A DNA stretch of 35,339 nucleotides from UBA8389 sp964472175. Lineage in GTDB: Bacteria; Bacteroidota; Bacteroidia; Bacteroidales; UBA1402. Both the position numbers and the translations under genes were made by a program. Below the pieces are notes generated by a model. It saw only the letters and a list, made by a program, of their open reading frames with translations. It searched no databases and was not told the origin of the DNA. Positions 1 through 8,022 of this stretch are shown piece after piece; position 1 is the stretch's first letter, and every line of letters starts with the position of its first letter. The stretch spans positions 1-35,339 of the forward strand of contig CAYYJF010000016.1 of the NCBI GenBank assembly GCA_964472175.1, in the 5' to 3' direction.

Positions 1-95
1 GTCAACATGAAGAATGTCAGCAATAGTACAGTGACATCACTCATCGCCGTCATGTCGATGAACGTACTGTGCTTTTTTGCTTTTACTTTTGACAT
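1..95 (-). CDS. exbD: ExbD/TolR-type biopolymer transporter, N-terminal fragment
   Basis: Only the first 31 codons lie in the window; the gene continues past base 1. Reading down from the ATG at 95, a short Lys-rich cytoplasmic start (MSKVKAKKHSTF) is followed by IDMTAMSDVTVLLLTFFMLT. This is the ExbD/TolR N-terminal pattern: an acidic residue, DMT, then the single membrane helix carrying the conserved Asp (here the D of MSDV) used in proton translocation. The ExbB homologue lies directly upstream on the same strand with a 32-base gap, so the two form a proton-motive-force energising unit for TonB- or Tol-like partners. Whether it is ExbD or TolR cannot be told from the fragment. Confidence 0.85.
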   Translation of the reverse strand, partial: MSKVKAKKHSTFIDMTAMSDVTVLLLTFFML

Positions 96-127
96 ATTCT
101 TATTTCCTGTATTTGAGTCAAAATTAA

Positions 128-946
128 TTATTTACCCAAATGTTTTTTGGTATAGGTTTGACCAACGGCAAAACCAATTTCGTCAACAGCGTTGGTGATA
201 TTTTGAACTTGTTGTGAATAAACATTGTAAAAAATGATGGCCAAAGCACCAGTACCGATACCCATAGCCGTATTCATAAGTGCTTCAGAAATACCGGTTG
301 ACAATGCCATGGAGTCAGGTGCACCTTCATTTGCAAGTGCAGCAAATGAACGAATCATACCCAATACCGTTCCCAACAAACCGAACAAAGTACCCAAAGT
401 TGAAATCGTAGCAATGATGGGGAGATTTTGTTCCATGGAGGGCAATTCCAATGCGGTAGCTTCTTCCAATTCCTTTTGGATGATGGCAGCCTTTTCATCG
501 TTGTTCATGCCTTCGATTTTTTCCACATCTTCGTAACGCAACAAACCGGCGCGCAGAATGTTGGCAACAGCACCTTGTTGCGCATCGCACAATGTTCTGG
601 CACCATCCATATCGTTTATATCCAATTTGGCTTTAACTCCGGCAACAAATTTAACCAGGTCTTTTTTGCCTCTGGCTTTTCTCAACGCGAAAAAGCGTTC
701 GACACTTAAAGTGATTACGGTGAAAAGCAAGGTCATAACCAAAGGAATTACATATCCACCTTTAAACAAGGTACCAAAGATATTTCCATCAATTGGATGT
801 CCTTTGATATTGTTGTCAACAAAGTTTTCTGGACGACCGCAAACAAATTTGAAAAATAAAAATGCAACAATTAAACTAAATAGGATAACCACCCCTGCAG
901 AAATGCCGCGTGATTTTTTAACTACCTTCTCTTTTTTGGTTTTCAT
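128..946 (-). CDS. exbB: MotA/TolQ/ExbB proton channel family protein
   Basis: Inner-membrane proton channel subunit that works with ExbD to energise outer-membrane transport. The product has about 272 residues. An N-terminal helix follows a Lys-rich start; a second helix (IPLVMTLLFTVITLSVERFF) leads into a cytoplasmic domain. The MotA_ExbB domain closes with two long helices containing ISTLGTLFGLLGTVLGMI and a Thr/Ala/Gly-rich helix around TGISEALMNTAMGIGTG. The start is the ATG at 946 (MKTKKEKV); an in-frame ATG at 997 would add 17 residues unlike the family. exbD follows after 32 bases. A Bacteroidota-type promoter candidate lies at 1108-1142. The function is secure; the partner (TonB, Tol or gliding machinery) is not. 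Confidence 0.93.
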   Translation of the reverse strand: MKTKKEKVVKKSRGISAGVVILFSLIVAFLFFKFVCGRPENFVDNNIKGHPIDGNIFGTLFKGGYVIPLVMTLLFTVITLSVERFFALRKARGKKDLVKFVAGVKAKLDINDMDGARTLCDAQQGAVANILRAGLLRYEDVEKIEGMNNDEKAAIIQKELEEATALELPSMEQNLPIIATISTLGTLFGLLGTVLGMIRSFAALANEGAPDSMALSTGISEALMNTAMGIGTGALAIIFYNVYSQQVQNITNAVDEIGFAVGQTYTKKHLGK

Positions 947-1246
947 AATGAATTGATTGATTGTTTTTATGGTTGATAATATTATTATTCCAAACAAAAA
1001 AATGGCCTCGACAATTCATCGACAAACGCTTGGATGCAATGGGGCATAACCACAAGAACGTACATCCAAACCTATCAAGATGTGAGTCTAGCCAAAATTT
1101 AGGTTTGCAAATATACAAATGGATTCTTAGTCCATCGACAAATCCCAACTTTATTTTTGAAAAAATATGTTAAAGAGGAAAAATATCTATATTTTGCAAC
1201 CACTTCAAATTGTGTTATTTGAAAAACACGCAAGCCAGCAGAAAAA
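947..1246. other. Intergenic region between exbB and the serine hydrolase gene
   Basis: About 300 bases without a supported gene. It holds a -7/-33 promoter candidate for exbB (1108-1142) and a weak 5-bp inverted repeat near 1212-1229 just past the stop of the serine hydrolase gene. Short open frames here show no family features. No RNA gene was recognised. Confidence 0.6.
1108..1142 (-). promoter_or_regulatory. Bacteroidota-type promoter candidate for exbB-exbD
   Basis: On the minus strand TATATTTG (1115-1108) matches the -7 consensus TAnnTTTG. TTTG at 1142-1139 can serve as the -33 element with a 23-base spacer, at the long end of the accepted range. It lies about 160 bases before the exbB ATG. 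Consensus match only. Confidence 0.5.
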
Positions 1247-2512
1247 TCACTTAAGAGTCGACGTATACAGGATTTTTAACACCTCAGCCCAGATATCTTT
1301 ATTGGACTTCCAATTTTCCTTGTTGGTGTATAGTTGCACCACGGTTTTGTACTTCATATCAATCAAATATTCCGTACCATAATAGCCAGCCCATCTGAGC
1401 GAGCCAACCGTTTTCATTGTTTTGGCAAATGTTTGAGGCGTGGAAATTTCCAGACCCAATCCAAATTTAAAGTCACCAGCAACACCGAATAATTGATCGG
1501 AGATCATCATTTCGATGGTTTTTTTGTGCAAAATGCGTTTTTTATTAAAGATCCCGTAGTTCACTATCATATTGCACAGATTGGCATAATCTTCGACAGA
1601 GCTCACCAATCCGGCACCTCCACCGAAATACAAACGTTCGGCATCGAGGGGATAATTTTGATCCAGGGAATCAACAAGGGTGACAGGAGAATCAAATGTG
1701 GGTTTGGTATAAACAGGAACCAACTTCTTGGCCTGATTTTTATTCAAAATAAAAGCGGTATTGGTCATACTTAACGGGTCAAACACGTATTTTTTCAACA
1801 CGGAATCCAAACGCATACCAGTCAGCACTTCAGCCAGACGCCCGGCCACATCCAAACCAAAGCCATAAGTGAAACCCATTCCGGGATCGTGCAATAAAGG
1901 CAATTTTGCAATTCTGGCCACAGCCTGCTCGGTGGAAATGGGATAACCATATCGAATCACTTCTACATCTTGCCCGAAACGGTTGTAACTGATACCGGAC
2001 GAATGGCACAATAATTGACGAATGGTGATGTCACTTTTGGCAGGTCGCGTAATCAGATTTTTATTTTCAGGATTTCCCGAAACGTACACCACAGGTTTTG
2101 AGAATTCTGGCAGGTATTTTTTTACCGGTTCTTCCAAATTAAATAAACCATCTTCGTACATCCGCATCAATGCAACGGTGGTGACAAGTTTTGTTTGTGA
2201 TGCAATTCTAAACAGGGCATCTTTTGCCAGAGCCTTTCCCTTTTCTTCCTTGACTGCATCGCCAAATGATTTGAAATAAATGGGCTCGCCCAGAAATGAG
2301 ATAAAGCAAACGGCAGAAGGGATGTCGCCATCACTTACGGCCGTTTTCAACAAGACATCCAAGCGTTTCAGATTGTCCAAATCATAGATTTCCTTCGCCT
2401 GAGTAGGCTTTGTTTTCTTACTGGATGATTGGGCCAATACATTGTTTGCATTGAAAAACAATCCTAAAATCAGCACACAGAAAAACACTCTCATTATTGA
2501 CTTGGAATTCAT
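1247..2512 (-). CDS. Exported serine hydrolase, beta-lactamase/family VIII esterase fold
   Basis: Serine hydrolase of the class C beta-lactamase / DD-peptidase / family VIII esterase superfamily (Pfam Beta-lactamase, PF00144), 421 residues. A signal peptide (residues 1-28, ending VLAQ) predicts export. The nucleophile motif SxxK is SQTK at 105-108. The second motif is Tyr216 in TYGFGLDVAG, where true class C enzymes have YxN; a Tyr followed by a D/xAG run is typical of family VIII esterases. A C-terminal WAGYYGTEYLID corresponds to the W-G-G-x-x-G-T region. HSSGISY near 170 matches the conserved HxSG block. The substrate is unknown: esterase or peptidase is more likely than an antibiotic resistance enzyme. 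It sits alone, with 120 bases upstream holding a possible -7 box. Confidence 0.85.
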   Translation of the reverse strand: MNSKSIMRVFFCVLILGLFFNANNVLAQSSSKKTKPTQAKEIYDLDNLKRLDVLLKTAVSDGDIPSAVCFISFLGEPIYFKSFGDAVKEEKGKALAKDALFRIASQTKLVTTVALMRMYEDGLFNLEEPVKKYLPEFSKPVVYVSGNPENKNLITRPAKSDITIRQLLCHSSGISYNRFGQDVEVIRYGYPISTEQAVARIAKLPLLHDPGMGFTYGFGLDVAGRLAEVLTGMRLDSVLKKYVFDPLSMTNTAFILNKNQAKKLVPVYTKPTFDSPVTLVDSLDQNYPLDAERLYFGGGAGLVSSVEDYANLCNMIVNYGIFNKKRILHKKTIEMMISDQLFGVAGDFKFGLGLEISTPQTFAKTMKTVGSLRWAGYYGTEYLIDMKYKTVVQLYTNKENWKSNKDIWAEVLKILYTSTLK

Positions 2513-2584
2513 AGCTCAATCTTTTACTGTTAGTATTGATTCAAAACCGAGATGAAAACAACCGTATATAGGCTTTCATTAACA

Positions 2585-2592
2585 CAAATATA
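2585..2592 (-). promoter_or_regulatory. Possible -7 box for the serine hydrolase gene
   Basis: TATATTTG on the minus strand matches TAnnTTTG, about 73 bases before the ATG at 2512. No good -33 TTG is found at the right spacing, so support is partial. Confidence 0.3.
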
Positions 2593-2633
2593 CGATTCAA
2601 AATGAAAAAAAGTTAACACATGCAGAAAAATGT

Positions 2634-3359
2634 TCAAAAATCTTCAGGCTTGACTTTTAATCTACCGGCAGTCGCATTTTCTTGATTATCTGTTGGTTTA
2701 TAATAGATCTTGATAAATGCGACATCTTTCAGAAAATCCACATTCCCAATTTCAAAACGTATGATATTCAAGCCTGTACGAGCGCATAGGTCATCCATGA
2801 GCTCTTGATGCTTTTCCGGAAGTATCAACTGTATTTTATCATACAACACAATTTTAGATGCGGTGTGTTTGATGGTGCGGTTGAACTCCAGAAACCATGT
2901 CACCAGGATAAACAACAAGTTTGTCACAAACAATTCAACATAACTCACGGTCATGGCCAAACCATTGATGACAGAAATGCCGATAATCATAAACAGATAG
3001 GTCATTTCCCTGATGGGAACTGTTTCTGTCCGATAACGTATCATCCCGAAAATGGCAAACAAACCAAGGGCGAATCCCATCTGCAATTTTACATTATCCA
3101 AAAGGAAAATGAGCAAGAAAATGGTCACACTAAACAGTAAAAAGGTATTGTAATAATCGCGTCTTCCACTTTTGCGATAATACAACATGTGAATGATGAT
3201 CCAAGTGACCAAAAGATTGAAGCCGAAACGGATCAACAATTGCAACAAACTTTGGCCATCCACGAGTGGTATGCCCAAAAAGTCGATTGAAAAATCATTT
3301 GAGAAACCAATGGATTGAACAGCTGAATCTGTTACTTGCAATAAAAGGTTCGAAATCAT
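2634..3359 (-). CDS. DUF4956 family membrane protein
   Basis: Polytopic inner-membrane protein of 241 residues. Predicted helices lie at roughly 39-60, 71-88, 94-106, 118-138 and 141-158, then a soluble C-terminal domain (about 165-241). The DUF4956 hallmark is clear: a helix GFALGLFAIFGMIRYRTE running into VPIREMTYLFMIIG, with the conserved RYRTE and RxMTY. Function is unproven. In many bacteria the family is encoded next to VTC polyphosphate polymerase domain proteins, as here: that gene ends five bases upstream. By analogy with yeast VTC, where the catalytic domain feeds polyphosphate through a membrane domain, it may be the membrane partner for polymer passage or anchoring. That role is inference. 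Confidence 0.9.
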   Translation of the reverse strand: MISNLLLQVTDSAVQSIGFSNDFSIDFLGIPLVDGQSLLQLLIRFGFNLLVTWIIIHMLYYRKSGRRDYYNTFLLFSVTIFLLIFLLDNVKLQMGFALGLFAIFGMIRYRTETVPIREMTYLFMIIGISVINGLAMTVSYVELFVTNLLFILVTWFLEFNRTIKHTASKIVLYDKIQLILPEKHQELMDDLCARTGLNIIRFEIGNVDFLKDVAFIKIYYKPTDNQENATAGRLKVKPEDF

Positions 3360-3364
3360 GGTAT

Positions 3365-4135
3365 TTAGGTCTTTGATATTTTATGTATATAACGAAGCTT
3401 TAGCTTAAATCGATTGTTTTTGGCCATTGGATTTGTCACAACAGTTCCCAAACAATATTTGCTAAAGCCCTTGGCTAAAACTTTTCTTTCGTGTAATACC
3501 TCTTTGAAAAGAGATGGGCACAGACCGTCTTGTTTTAATTCAACAATCATAAAACCCGGCATTTTGTGATCAATCCCGGTTTGAAAGTTTTTAAAATACA
3601 GATTGCCGTCTATGGTCAAACGTTCTGTTTTAGCCTGATTTACGAGTGTAATCCGATCAAAACGGTTGTACAACTGAGGCACGAGATCGTTTAAAGGAAA
3701 TTCAGGGGTTAATTGAGCCAAAAATGTTTCTGCTTCTTTACTGGATCCCAGTTGATCGAAAACCATGGCCGGAATTTGTATGCGCTTCTTTTTTGTTCTT
3801 CCCTTGTTATTTTTGTTTTTCACTTCTAAGAAAGTCAAATCAGAATCCAGGTATGTTCTGGTTCTAATTTTTTTTCTTTGACGCTTACCATTGTGATGAA
3901 TGGTATACATAAATAAATCCTTGGTATCGTAATAAAGCGTTTGATACCTCGCCACGCGTTTTCCACCAACAATTTGAACGCGATAACTATCTTTCACACA
4001 TTCAAGCAATTCCGGAAGCATTGTTTCAGGGATAAGAAACTTCGTATCGATGCGATTCATGAGTTTAATGCCACTCATTTCTTCCAATGTGATGGTTTTC
4101 ATCTCATTCCAAACAGACAAATTCAACAATTCCAT
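3365..4135 (-). CDS. VTC-type polyphosphate polymerase domain protein
   Basis: Soluble 256-residue protein with a single VTC domain of the CYTH/triphosphate tunnel metalloenzyme superfamily, the fold that makes polyphosphate from ATP in yeast Vtc4. The tunnel pattern is intact: RIDTKFLI (28-35), YQTLYYDT (64-71), the basic run KKIRTRTY (88-95), FLEVKNK (102-108), a Lys/Arg strand KGRTKKKR (111-118), NRFDR (157-161), ERLTIDG (171-177), VELKQDG (198-204) and the closing SKYCLG (225-230). It lacks the SPX domain and membrane segments of the eukaryotic protein. Spacing is 7 bases from the upstream DUF2490 gene and 5 bases to DUF4956, so co-translation is likely. Polymerase activity is inferred; a related tunnel-enzyme activity is possible. 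Confidence 0.88.
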   Translation of the reverse strand: MELLNLSVWNEMKTITLEEMSGIKLMNRIDTKFLIPETMLPELLECVKDSYRVQIVGGKRVARYQTLYYDTKDLFMYTIHHNGKRQRKKIRTRTYLDSDLTFLEVKNKNNKGRTKKKRIQIPAMVFDQLGSSKEAETFLAQLTPEFPLNDLVPQLYNRFDRITLVNQAKTERLTIDGNLYFKNFQTGIDHKMPGFMIVELKQDGLCPSLFKEVLHERKVLAKGFSKYCLGTVVTNPMAKNNRFKLKLRYIHKISKT

Positions 4136-4142
4136 GTTCTGT

Positions 4143-4898
4143 TTATAATGTATAACTTAAACCAACCACAGCAGCATGTCTGGTTGACAATTCATATTTA
4201 CCCAATCGAATGTTGTCGATGTGAAAATCATCCCATTCTTCTGACAGACCATTCACATACGCCAATTTCAACGACCACTGTTTATTCAGTTTAATCTCCA
4301 GTCCGGCATTGATTCTGCGCTCTGTGTATTTAAAAACGTTTCCTGGTGTTAGATCGCCATCAGGTTCATTCAGGGCATGATGGAGTTCGATGCTTACAAA
4401 TGGGTCGATTGGGAACTTTCTGATGTTGTAAGTAACAGCGAATCTAGTACGAAGCACGTGAGCCGGATTTGCTGTATGCGCATCTGATTCGATGCCGCCC
4501 CTAATTGTTGTTTGGAACTTTTCCCGAATAGAACATTCAAATCTATTCCACTCATAATCACCACTCAATGTGAACGAAAAGCGATGTCTGGTTTCCCAGG
4601 GATTCGCATCCCCTTTGTCATATTTTTGGATCAACCCATAAGAAGCACTTCCTTTAACAAAATCCGTTACTTTATACGTTGCATCAAGTGTTGTCATGAG
4701 TCTGTTAAGACTATGTGAGGTAAAGTCATGACGCATCTCCTGTTCAAGCGATACGTTGAACCGAGTATTCAATTTTTTCTTTATCTCAATACTTGTCCAC
4801 AAAGACCTGTCGGTGTCTTGTCCTTGAACGAAGGGAAATATGAAAAGTAAAAAAATGAATGAAAGTCGTGTTTTCTTTGGTAAAAAATTGAATGCCAT
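4143..4898 (-). CDS. DUF2490 family predicted outer-membrane beta-barrel protein
   Basis: A 251-residue exported protein. A signal peptide spans residues 1 to about 26 (ending FVQGQ). The rest alternates hydrophobic and polar residues in amphipathic strands and ends in an aromatic-rich strand (AAVVGLSYTL), as outer-membrane barrels do. The opening DRSLWTSIEIKKKLNTRF and SLEQEMR match the DUF2490 profile (R-x-LW, LEQE-R). It lies 28 bases after the flippase-like gene and 7 bases before the VTC gene, so it belongs to the same transcription unit. Its role in that unit is unknown; a surface or periplasmic exit for a product made at the inner membrane is only a guess. Confidence 0.8.
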   Translation of the reverse strand: MAFNFLPKKTRLSFIFLLFIFPFVQGQDTDRSLWTSIEIKKKLNTRFNVSLEQEMRHDFTSHSLNRLMTTLDATYKVTDFVKGSASYGLIQKYDKGDANPWETRHRFSFTLSGDYEWNRFECSIREKFQTTIRGGIESDAHTANPAHVLRTRFAVTYNIRKFPIDPFVSIELHHALNEPDGDLTPGNVFKYTERRINAGLEIKLNKQWSLKLAYVNGLSEEWDDFHIDNIRLGKYELSTRHAAVVGLSYTL

Positions 4899-4926
4899 GG
4901 ATCAAAGCATTTGCCTGTATTTAGAT

Positions 4927-5922
4927 TTAGGATGCAAGTTTAGGCTTTTTTTTTGACATCCACAAAAACATCAAATAAGCAATCAAACCGGTTATTAAAG
5001 TGTAGACTGTTTGCAATCCGTGCGCCACAAGGGCAAAAACACCTGCATCCACCTCAGAAACACCGTAAAAAACCAACGTGTAGATAACCATAAAATGATA
5101 TGCGCCCAAACCGCCCTGTACAGGAGCAACCACACCAAACGACCCCATCACAAATCCGCTCAACATGGCAGGCACGCCCAAATCTAGATTCCAATCAAAA
5201 AAGAACTTTACAATATAAAAATTGATGAAATAACATGCCCAAATACCAAAGGAATACAACAAAAACAAAACGGGAGATTTTAGGGTCATGATGCTTTTCA
5301 TGCCTATCCAAAGTTGAATGACAATTGCATGCATTTTTTGAAAAAATGGACGTCTGCTCAATGGCTTCCATAAAATTGCGCCTAACAGAATTACGCCAAT
5401 GATTGATCCCCAAAGCAAAGGAGAGGTAGCCAATTGCTGGAGTTTCAAAAGCGAATCAGGATTTTTAGAGAAAAAAGCCGAAAAGACATCGACCTGGATG
5501 AGAACGGTGATTAAGGTTATGAACAAAAGGATGATCACATCGACGGCTCGCTCCGTGATCACGGTACCCAACGATTTCGTAAAAGAAACGCCATCTGCCT
5601 TTTTTAGGATACCACATCTGGCGACTTCTCCGGCCCTGGGTAAGAGCAAATTTGCTGCGTAAGCAATAAAAATACCTAAAATCGCATTTTTCTTTTGGGT
5701 TTCGGGACAAACAGGTTCAAGCAATTGATGCCAACGAAGTCCACGCAAAATCATGCTTAATATGCTGAACAGCAAAGAAATCAAAAACCATTCATAATTT
5801 GTGCCACTCTTAAACACATTGGCTAAGGACCTGAAATCCCAGTCTTTATAAACCAGCCAAAACAAAAAAGCAGCCAACAGCAATGGCAAAATCACCTGCA
5901 GGATTTTTTTTATTTGATTCAT
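4927..5922 (-). CDS. Flippase-like membrane protein, LPG synthase TM-region family
   Basis: Polytopic membrane protein of about 331 residues in the UPF0104 / lysylphosphatidylglycerol synthase transmembrane family (PF03706). Roughly eight hydrophobic helices are visible. Family motifs are LLLPRAGEVARC (the conserved P-R-x-GE-x-x-R loop) and, near the C-terminus, GVVAPVQGGLGAYH (P-x-x-GGLG). It has no synthase domain. MprF-type relatives move lipids across the inner membrane, but this stand-alone form has no assigned substrate. The start is the ATG at 5922; an in-frame TTG at 5940 is possible. It is the first gene of the four-gene minus-strand cluster and is divergent from rsmA. Confidence 0.85.
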   Translation of the reverse strand: MNQIKKILQVILPLLLAAFLFWLVYKDWDFRSLANVFKSGTNYEWFLISLLFSILSMILRGLRWHQLLEPVCPETQKKNAILGIFIAYAANLLLPRAGEVARCGILKKADGVSFTKSLGTVITERAVDVIILLFITLITVLIQVDVFSAFFSKNPDSLLKLQQLATSPLLWGSIIGVILLGAILWKPLSRRPFFQKMHAIVIQLWIGMKSIMTLKSPVLFLLYSFGIWACYFINFYIVKFFFDWNLDLGVPAMLSGFVMGSFGVVAPVQGGLGAYHFMVIYTLVFYGVSEVDAGVFALVAHGLQTVYTLITGLIAYLMFLWMSKKKPKLAS

Positions 5923-5948
5923 AGGAAGAATTTCTTTCAATATTTGCG

Positions 5949-5956
5949 TACTTTTG
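5949..5956 (+). promoter_or_regulatory. Possible -7 box for rsmA
   Basis: TACTTTTG matches the Bacteroidota -7 consensus TAnnTTTG, about 60 bases before the rsmA ATG. No clear -33 TTG at the expected distance. Confidence 0.35.
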
Positions 5957-5983
5957 CGTTGCTTTACCTTTTTATAAGGTGCA

Positions 5984-5991
5984 CAAAGTTA
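5984..5991 (-). promoter_or_regulatory. Possible -7 box for the flippase-VTC cluster
   Basis: TAACTTTG on the minus strand matches TAnnTTTG, about 62 bases before the ATG at 5922. With the box at 5949-5956 this would make overlapping divergent promoters. The -33 element is poor. Confidence 0.3.
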
Positions 5992-6014
5992 AAATATTTT
6001 TCCGACAACAGTGG

Positions 6015-6803
6015 ATGACCCTAGTAAAACCCAAAAAAGCACTTGGACAGCATTTCCTAAAGGACTTGGATATTGCTGCACGCATCGCACAAACGCTTGA
6101 TGCAGAAAAAGGAATTCCCGTATTGGAAATAGGTCCGGGCATGGGCGTTTTAACCCGTTTTTTATTGGATTACGGTCATGATTTAAAGGTTGTTGAACTG
6201 GATTTGGAGTCAGTCGGCTATCTGGAAAATCATTTTCCGGAACTGGAAGGGAGAATCATCGCTGCCGATTTTTTACAGTTGGATATCAATCAACTATTTA
6301 CCGCGCCCTTTTGTGTCATCGGCAACTACCCGTACAACATTTCCTCTCAAATATTTTTCAAAGTACTTGATCATAAAGATTTGATTCCCTATTGCTCAGG
6401 GATGTTGCAAAAAGAGGTCGCTGAGCGTTTGGCTTCCAAGCCAGGGAAAAAAGCGTATGGCATTTTAAGTGTTTTGCTGCAAGCGTATTATGATATTGAA
6501 TACTTGTTTACTGTAGAAGCCAGCGCTTTCAATCCGCCACCAAAAGTTCAGTCTGCGGTGATTCGAATCAAGAGAAACCAAACCAAAAAACTGGATTGTA
6601 ATGAAATTTTGTTTAAACGCGTGATAAAAACCGGTTTCAATCAAAGAAGAAAAACGCTCAGAAATTCATTGAAACCCATTATCGGGAATGGAAACCACAT
6701 TTGTTCGGATCCGATTTTCAACTTAAGGCCAGAACAACTATCCGTAGAACAGTTTATTTATTTGACCAACTTGATTTCACCCTTGGTTGGTGAAGTTGGG
6801 TAA
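6015..6803 (+). CDS. rsmA: 16S rRNA (adenine1518-N6/adenine1519-N6)-dimethyltransferase
   Basis: RsmA (KsgA) dimethylates two adjacent adenines in the 3' terminal helix 45 of 16S rRNA using SAM, late in 30S assembly. The product has 262 residues, normal for the family. SAM motif I is VLEIGPGMG (36-44); the catalytic N6-adenine motif IV is NYPYNIS (104-110, usually NLPY); the RNA-binding FNPPPKVQSAVIR is at 172-184. The N-terminus KKALGQHFL is the family opening, which favours the ATG at 6015 over an upstream in-frame GTG at 5979. The gene is monocistronic or leads into corA after 96 bases with no clear terminator. Confidence 0.96.
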   Translation: MTLVKPKKALGQHFLKDLDIAARIAQTLDAEKGIPVLEIGPGMGVLTRFLLDYGHDLKVVELDLESVGYLENHFPELEGRIIAADFLQLDINQLFTAPFCVIGNYPYNISSQIFFKVLDHKDLIPYCSGMLQKEVAERLASKPGKKAYGILSVLLQAYYDIEYLFTVEASAFNPPPKVQSAVIRIKRNQTKKLDCNEILFKRVIKTGFNQRRKTLRNSLKPIIGNGNHICSDPIFNLRPEQLSVEQFIYLTNLISPLVGEVG

Positions 6804-6899
6804 CATTTCGAAACCGTGGACATTGGTCCTGATGTCTGAGCGCGTAAAATTACAAGTTGTAACCAAAACCGTATAAAACGGAGTCATTATAAAAACGCC

Positions 6900-7838
6900 A
6901 TGGCCGAAATCAAACTATACTATCACGAAGGCGGACGAATCAAAATAAGCCGCAGCATGGATTTTCTAAAAAAAACACCCATCGATAAATTTTTGTGGAT
7001 TGATTTGCACGATGTGGACGATGAGGTCGAAGAGCAACTGGAAGATTTTCTTAAAATATATATCCAGGAAGAGGAAGAAATGGAAGAAATTGAAATGTCT
7101 TCCAGGTTTATTGAAACAGCGGAAACACTGGTGGTTAATTCGAGTTTTTTACTCCCCAACTACGAAAATGAAATTGTTTCTTTCATTCTAAAAAACGATA
7201 TTCTTGTCACCGTTCACAATGAGGAATTAGCCTCCTTTTTGGAAACGACGAAAAAATTGTCTGCGAATCCGCGAAATTTCCCTACCGGCTACCATGTGAT
7301 GACGGCCCTGCTCGAAACCCGCGTCGAAAAAGATGCAGATATCATTGAGGATCAGATAGATAAAATCTCTGCATTGAGTGATTCCATTCGGGAAGCAAAC
7401 GAAGATTTGCTGATGGTCATTACCCGATTGCAGGAACAAATCATGACGATTCGACAAAATATACTTGAAAAACAACGGACATTGTCGAATTTGTTACGAA
7501 GTGAACTGATGCCCACCGAATTGCATCCGAAGTTATCCATGATCCTTCGGGACGTAAATTCATTGATGGAACATGCCAAATTCAGTTTTGAACGTTTGGA
7601 TTATCTGCAGGAAACAGTGATGGGCCTTGTCAATATTGAGCAAAATAAAATCATTAAGATTTTCACCATTGTTTCTGTTATTTTTATGCCTCCGACGTTG
7701 ATTGCGAGTATATTTGGACAGAACTTCAACGATATGCCATTTACTGGTACAGCGGGTGGATTTTGGGTTTCAATCGGAATCATGGTACTTTTTGCGGTTT
7801 TCATTTTGTTGTTTTTCAAAATGAAAAAATGGTTATAA
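6900..7838 (+). CDS. corA: CorA family divalent-cation channel with a GQN in place of GMN
   Basis: Inner-membrane magnesium/cobalt transporter family protein, 312 residues. The N-terminal cytoplasmic alpha/beta domain covers about 1-125, followed by long helices (about 140-250) and two C-terminal membrane helices (about 253-271 and 285-305). The inter-helix signature that forms the selectivity filter, normally (Y/F)GMN, reads FGQN here (GQN at residues 273-275; codon 274 is cag). The downstream FNDMP agrees with the usual F-x-x-MP. The C-terminus is basic (KMKKWL), as in CorA. Ion selectivity may differ from Mg2+/Co2+; ZntB-type members also deviate at this motif. It lies between rsmA and the DUF349 gene on the same strand, with 184 bases downstream. 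Confidence 0.9.
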   Translation: MAEIKLYYHEGGRIKISRSMDFLKKTPIDKFLWIDLHDVDDEVEEQLEDFLKIYIQEEEEMEEIEMSSRFIETAETLVVNSSFLLPNYENEIVSFILKNDILVTVHNEELASFLETTKKLSANPRNFPTGYHVMTALLETRVEKDADIIEDQIDKISALSDSIREANEDLLMVITRLQEQIMTIRQNILEKQRTLSNLLRSELMPTELHPKLSMILRDVNSLMEHAKFSFERLDYLQETVMGLVNIEQNKIIKIFTIVSVIFMPPTLIASIFGQNFNDMPFTGTAGGFWVSIGIMVLFAVFILLFFKMKKWL

Positions 7839-8022
7839 ACAATGATTTGCGTATCTTAACAAAGATGATATTTTTTTTAGATAATGTGAACTGAGGAACT
7901 CGTTGAATGAGGTTCCCGTATTTGACACCAGCGTTTTAAAGTTCGCCTTATATTATTGTGTTTTGGAAAACTTTTGCTTTATTTGTAGTTGCCTTTTGGG
8001 ACAACAGTAATTTTTAAATAGT

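Noticed and set aside
1212..1229. Inverted repeat GTGTT/AACAC after the serine hydrolase gene
   Set aside because: Only five AT-rich pairs and no clear T run; chance occurrence is likely.
7895..7916. Hairpin GGAAC/GTTCC after corA, possible terminator
   Set aside because: The stem is short with a bulge and there is no T tract, so it is not listed as a terminator.
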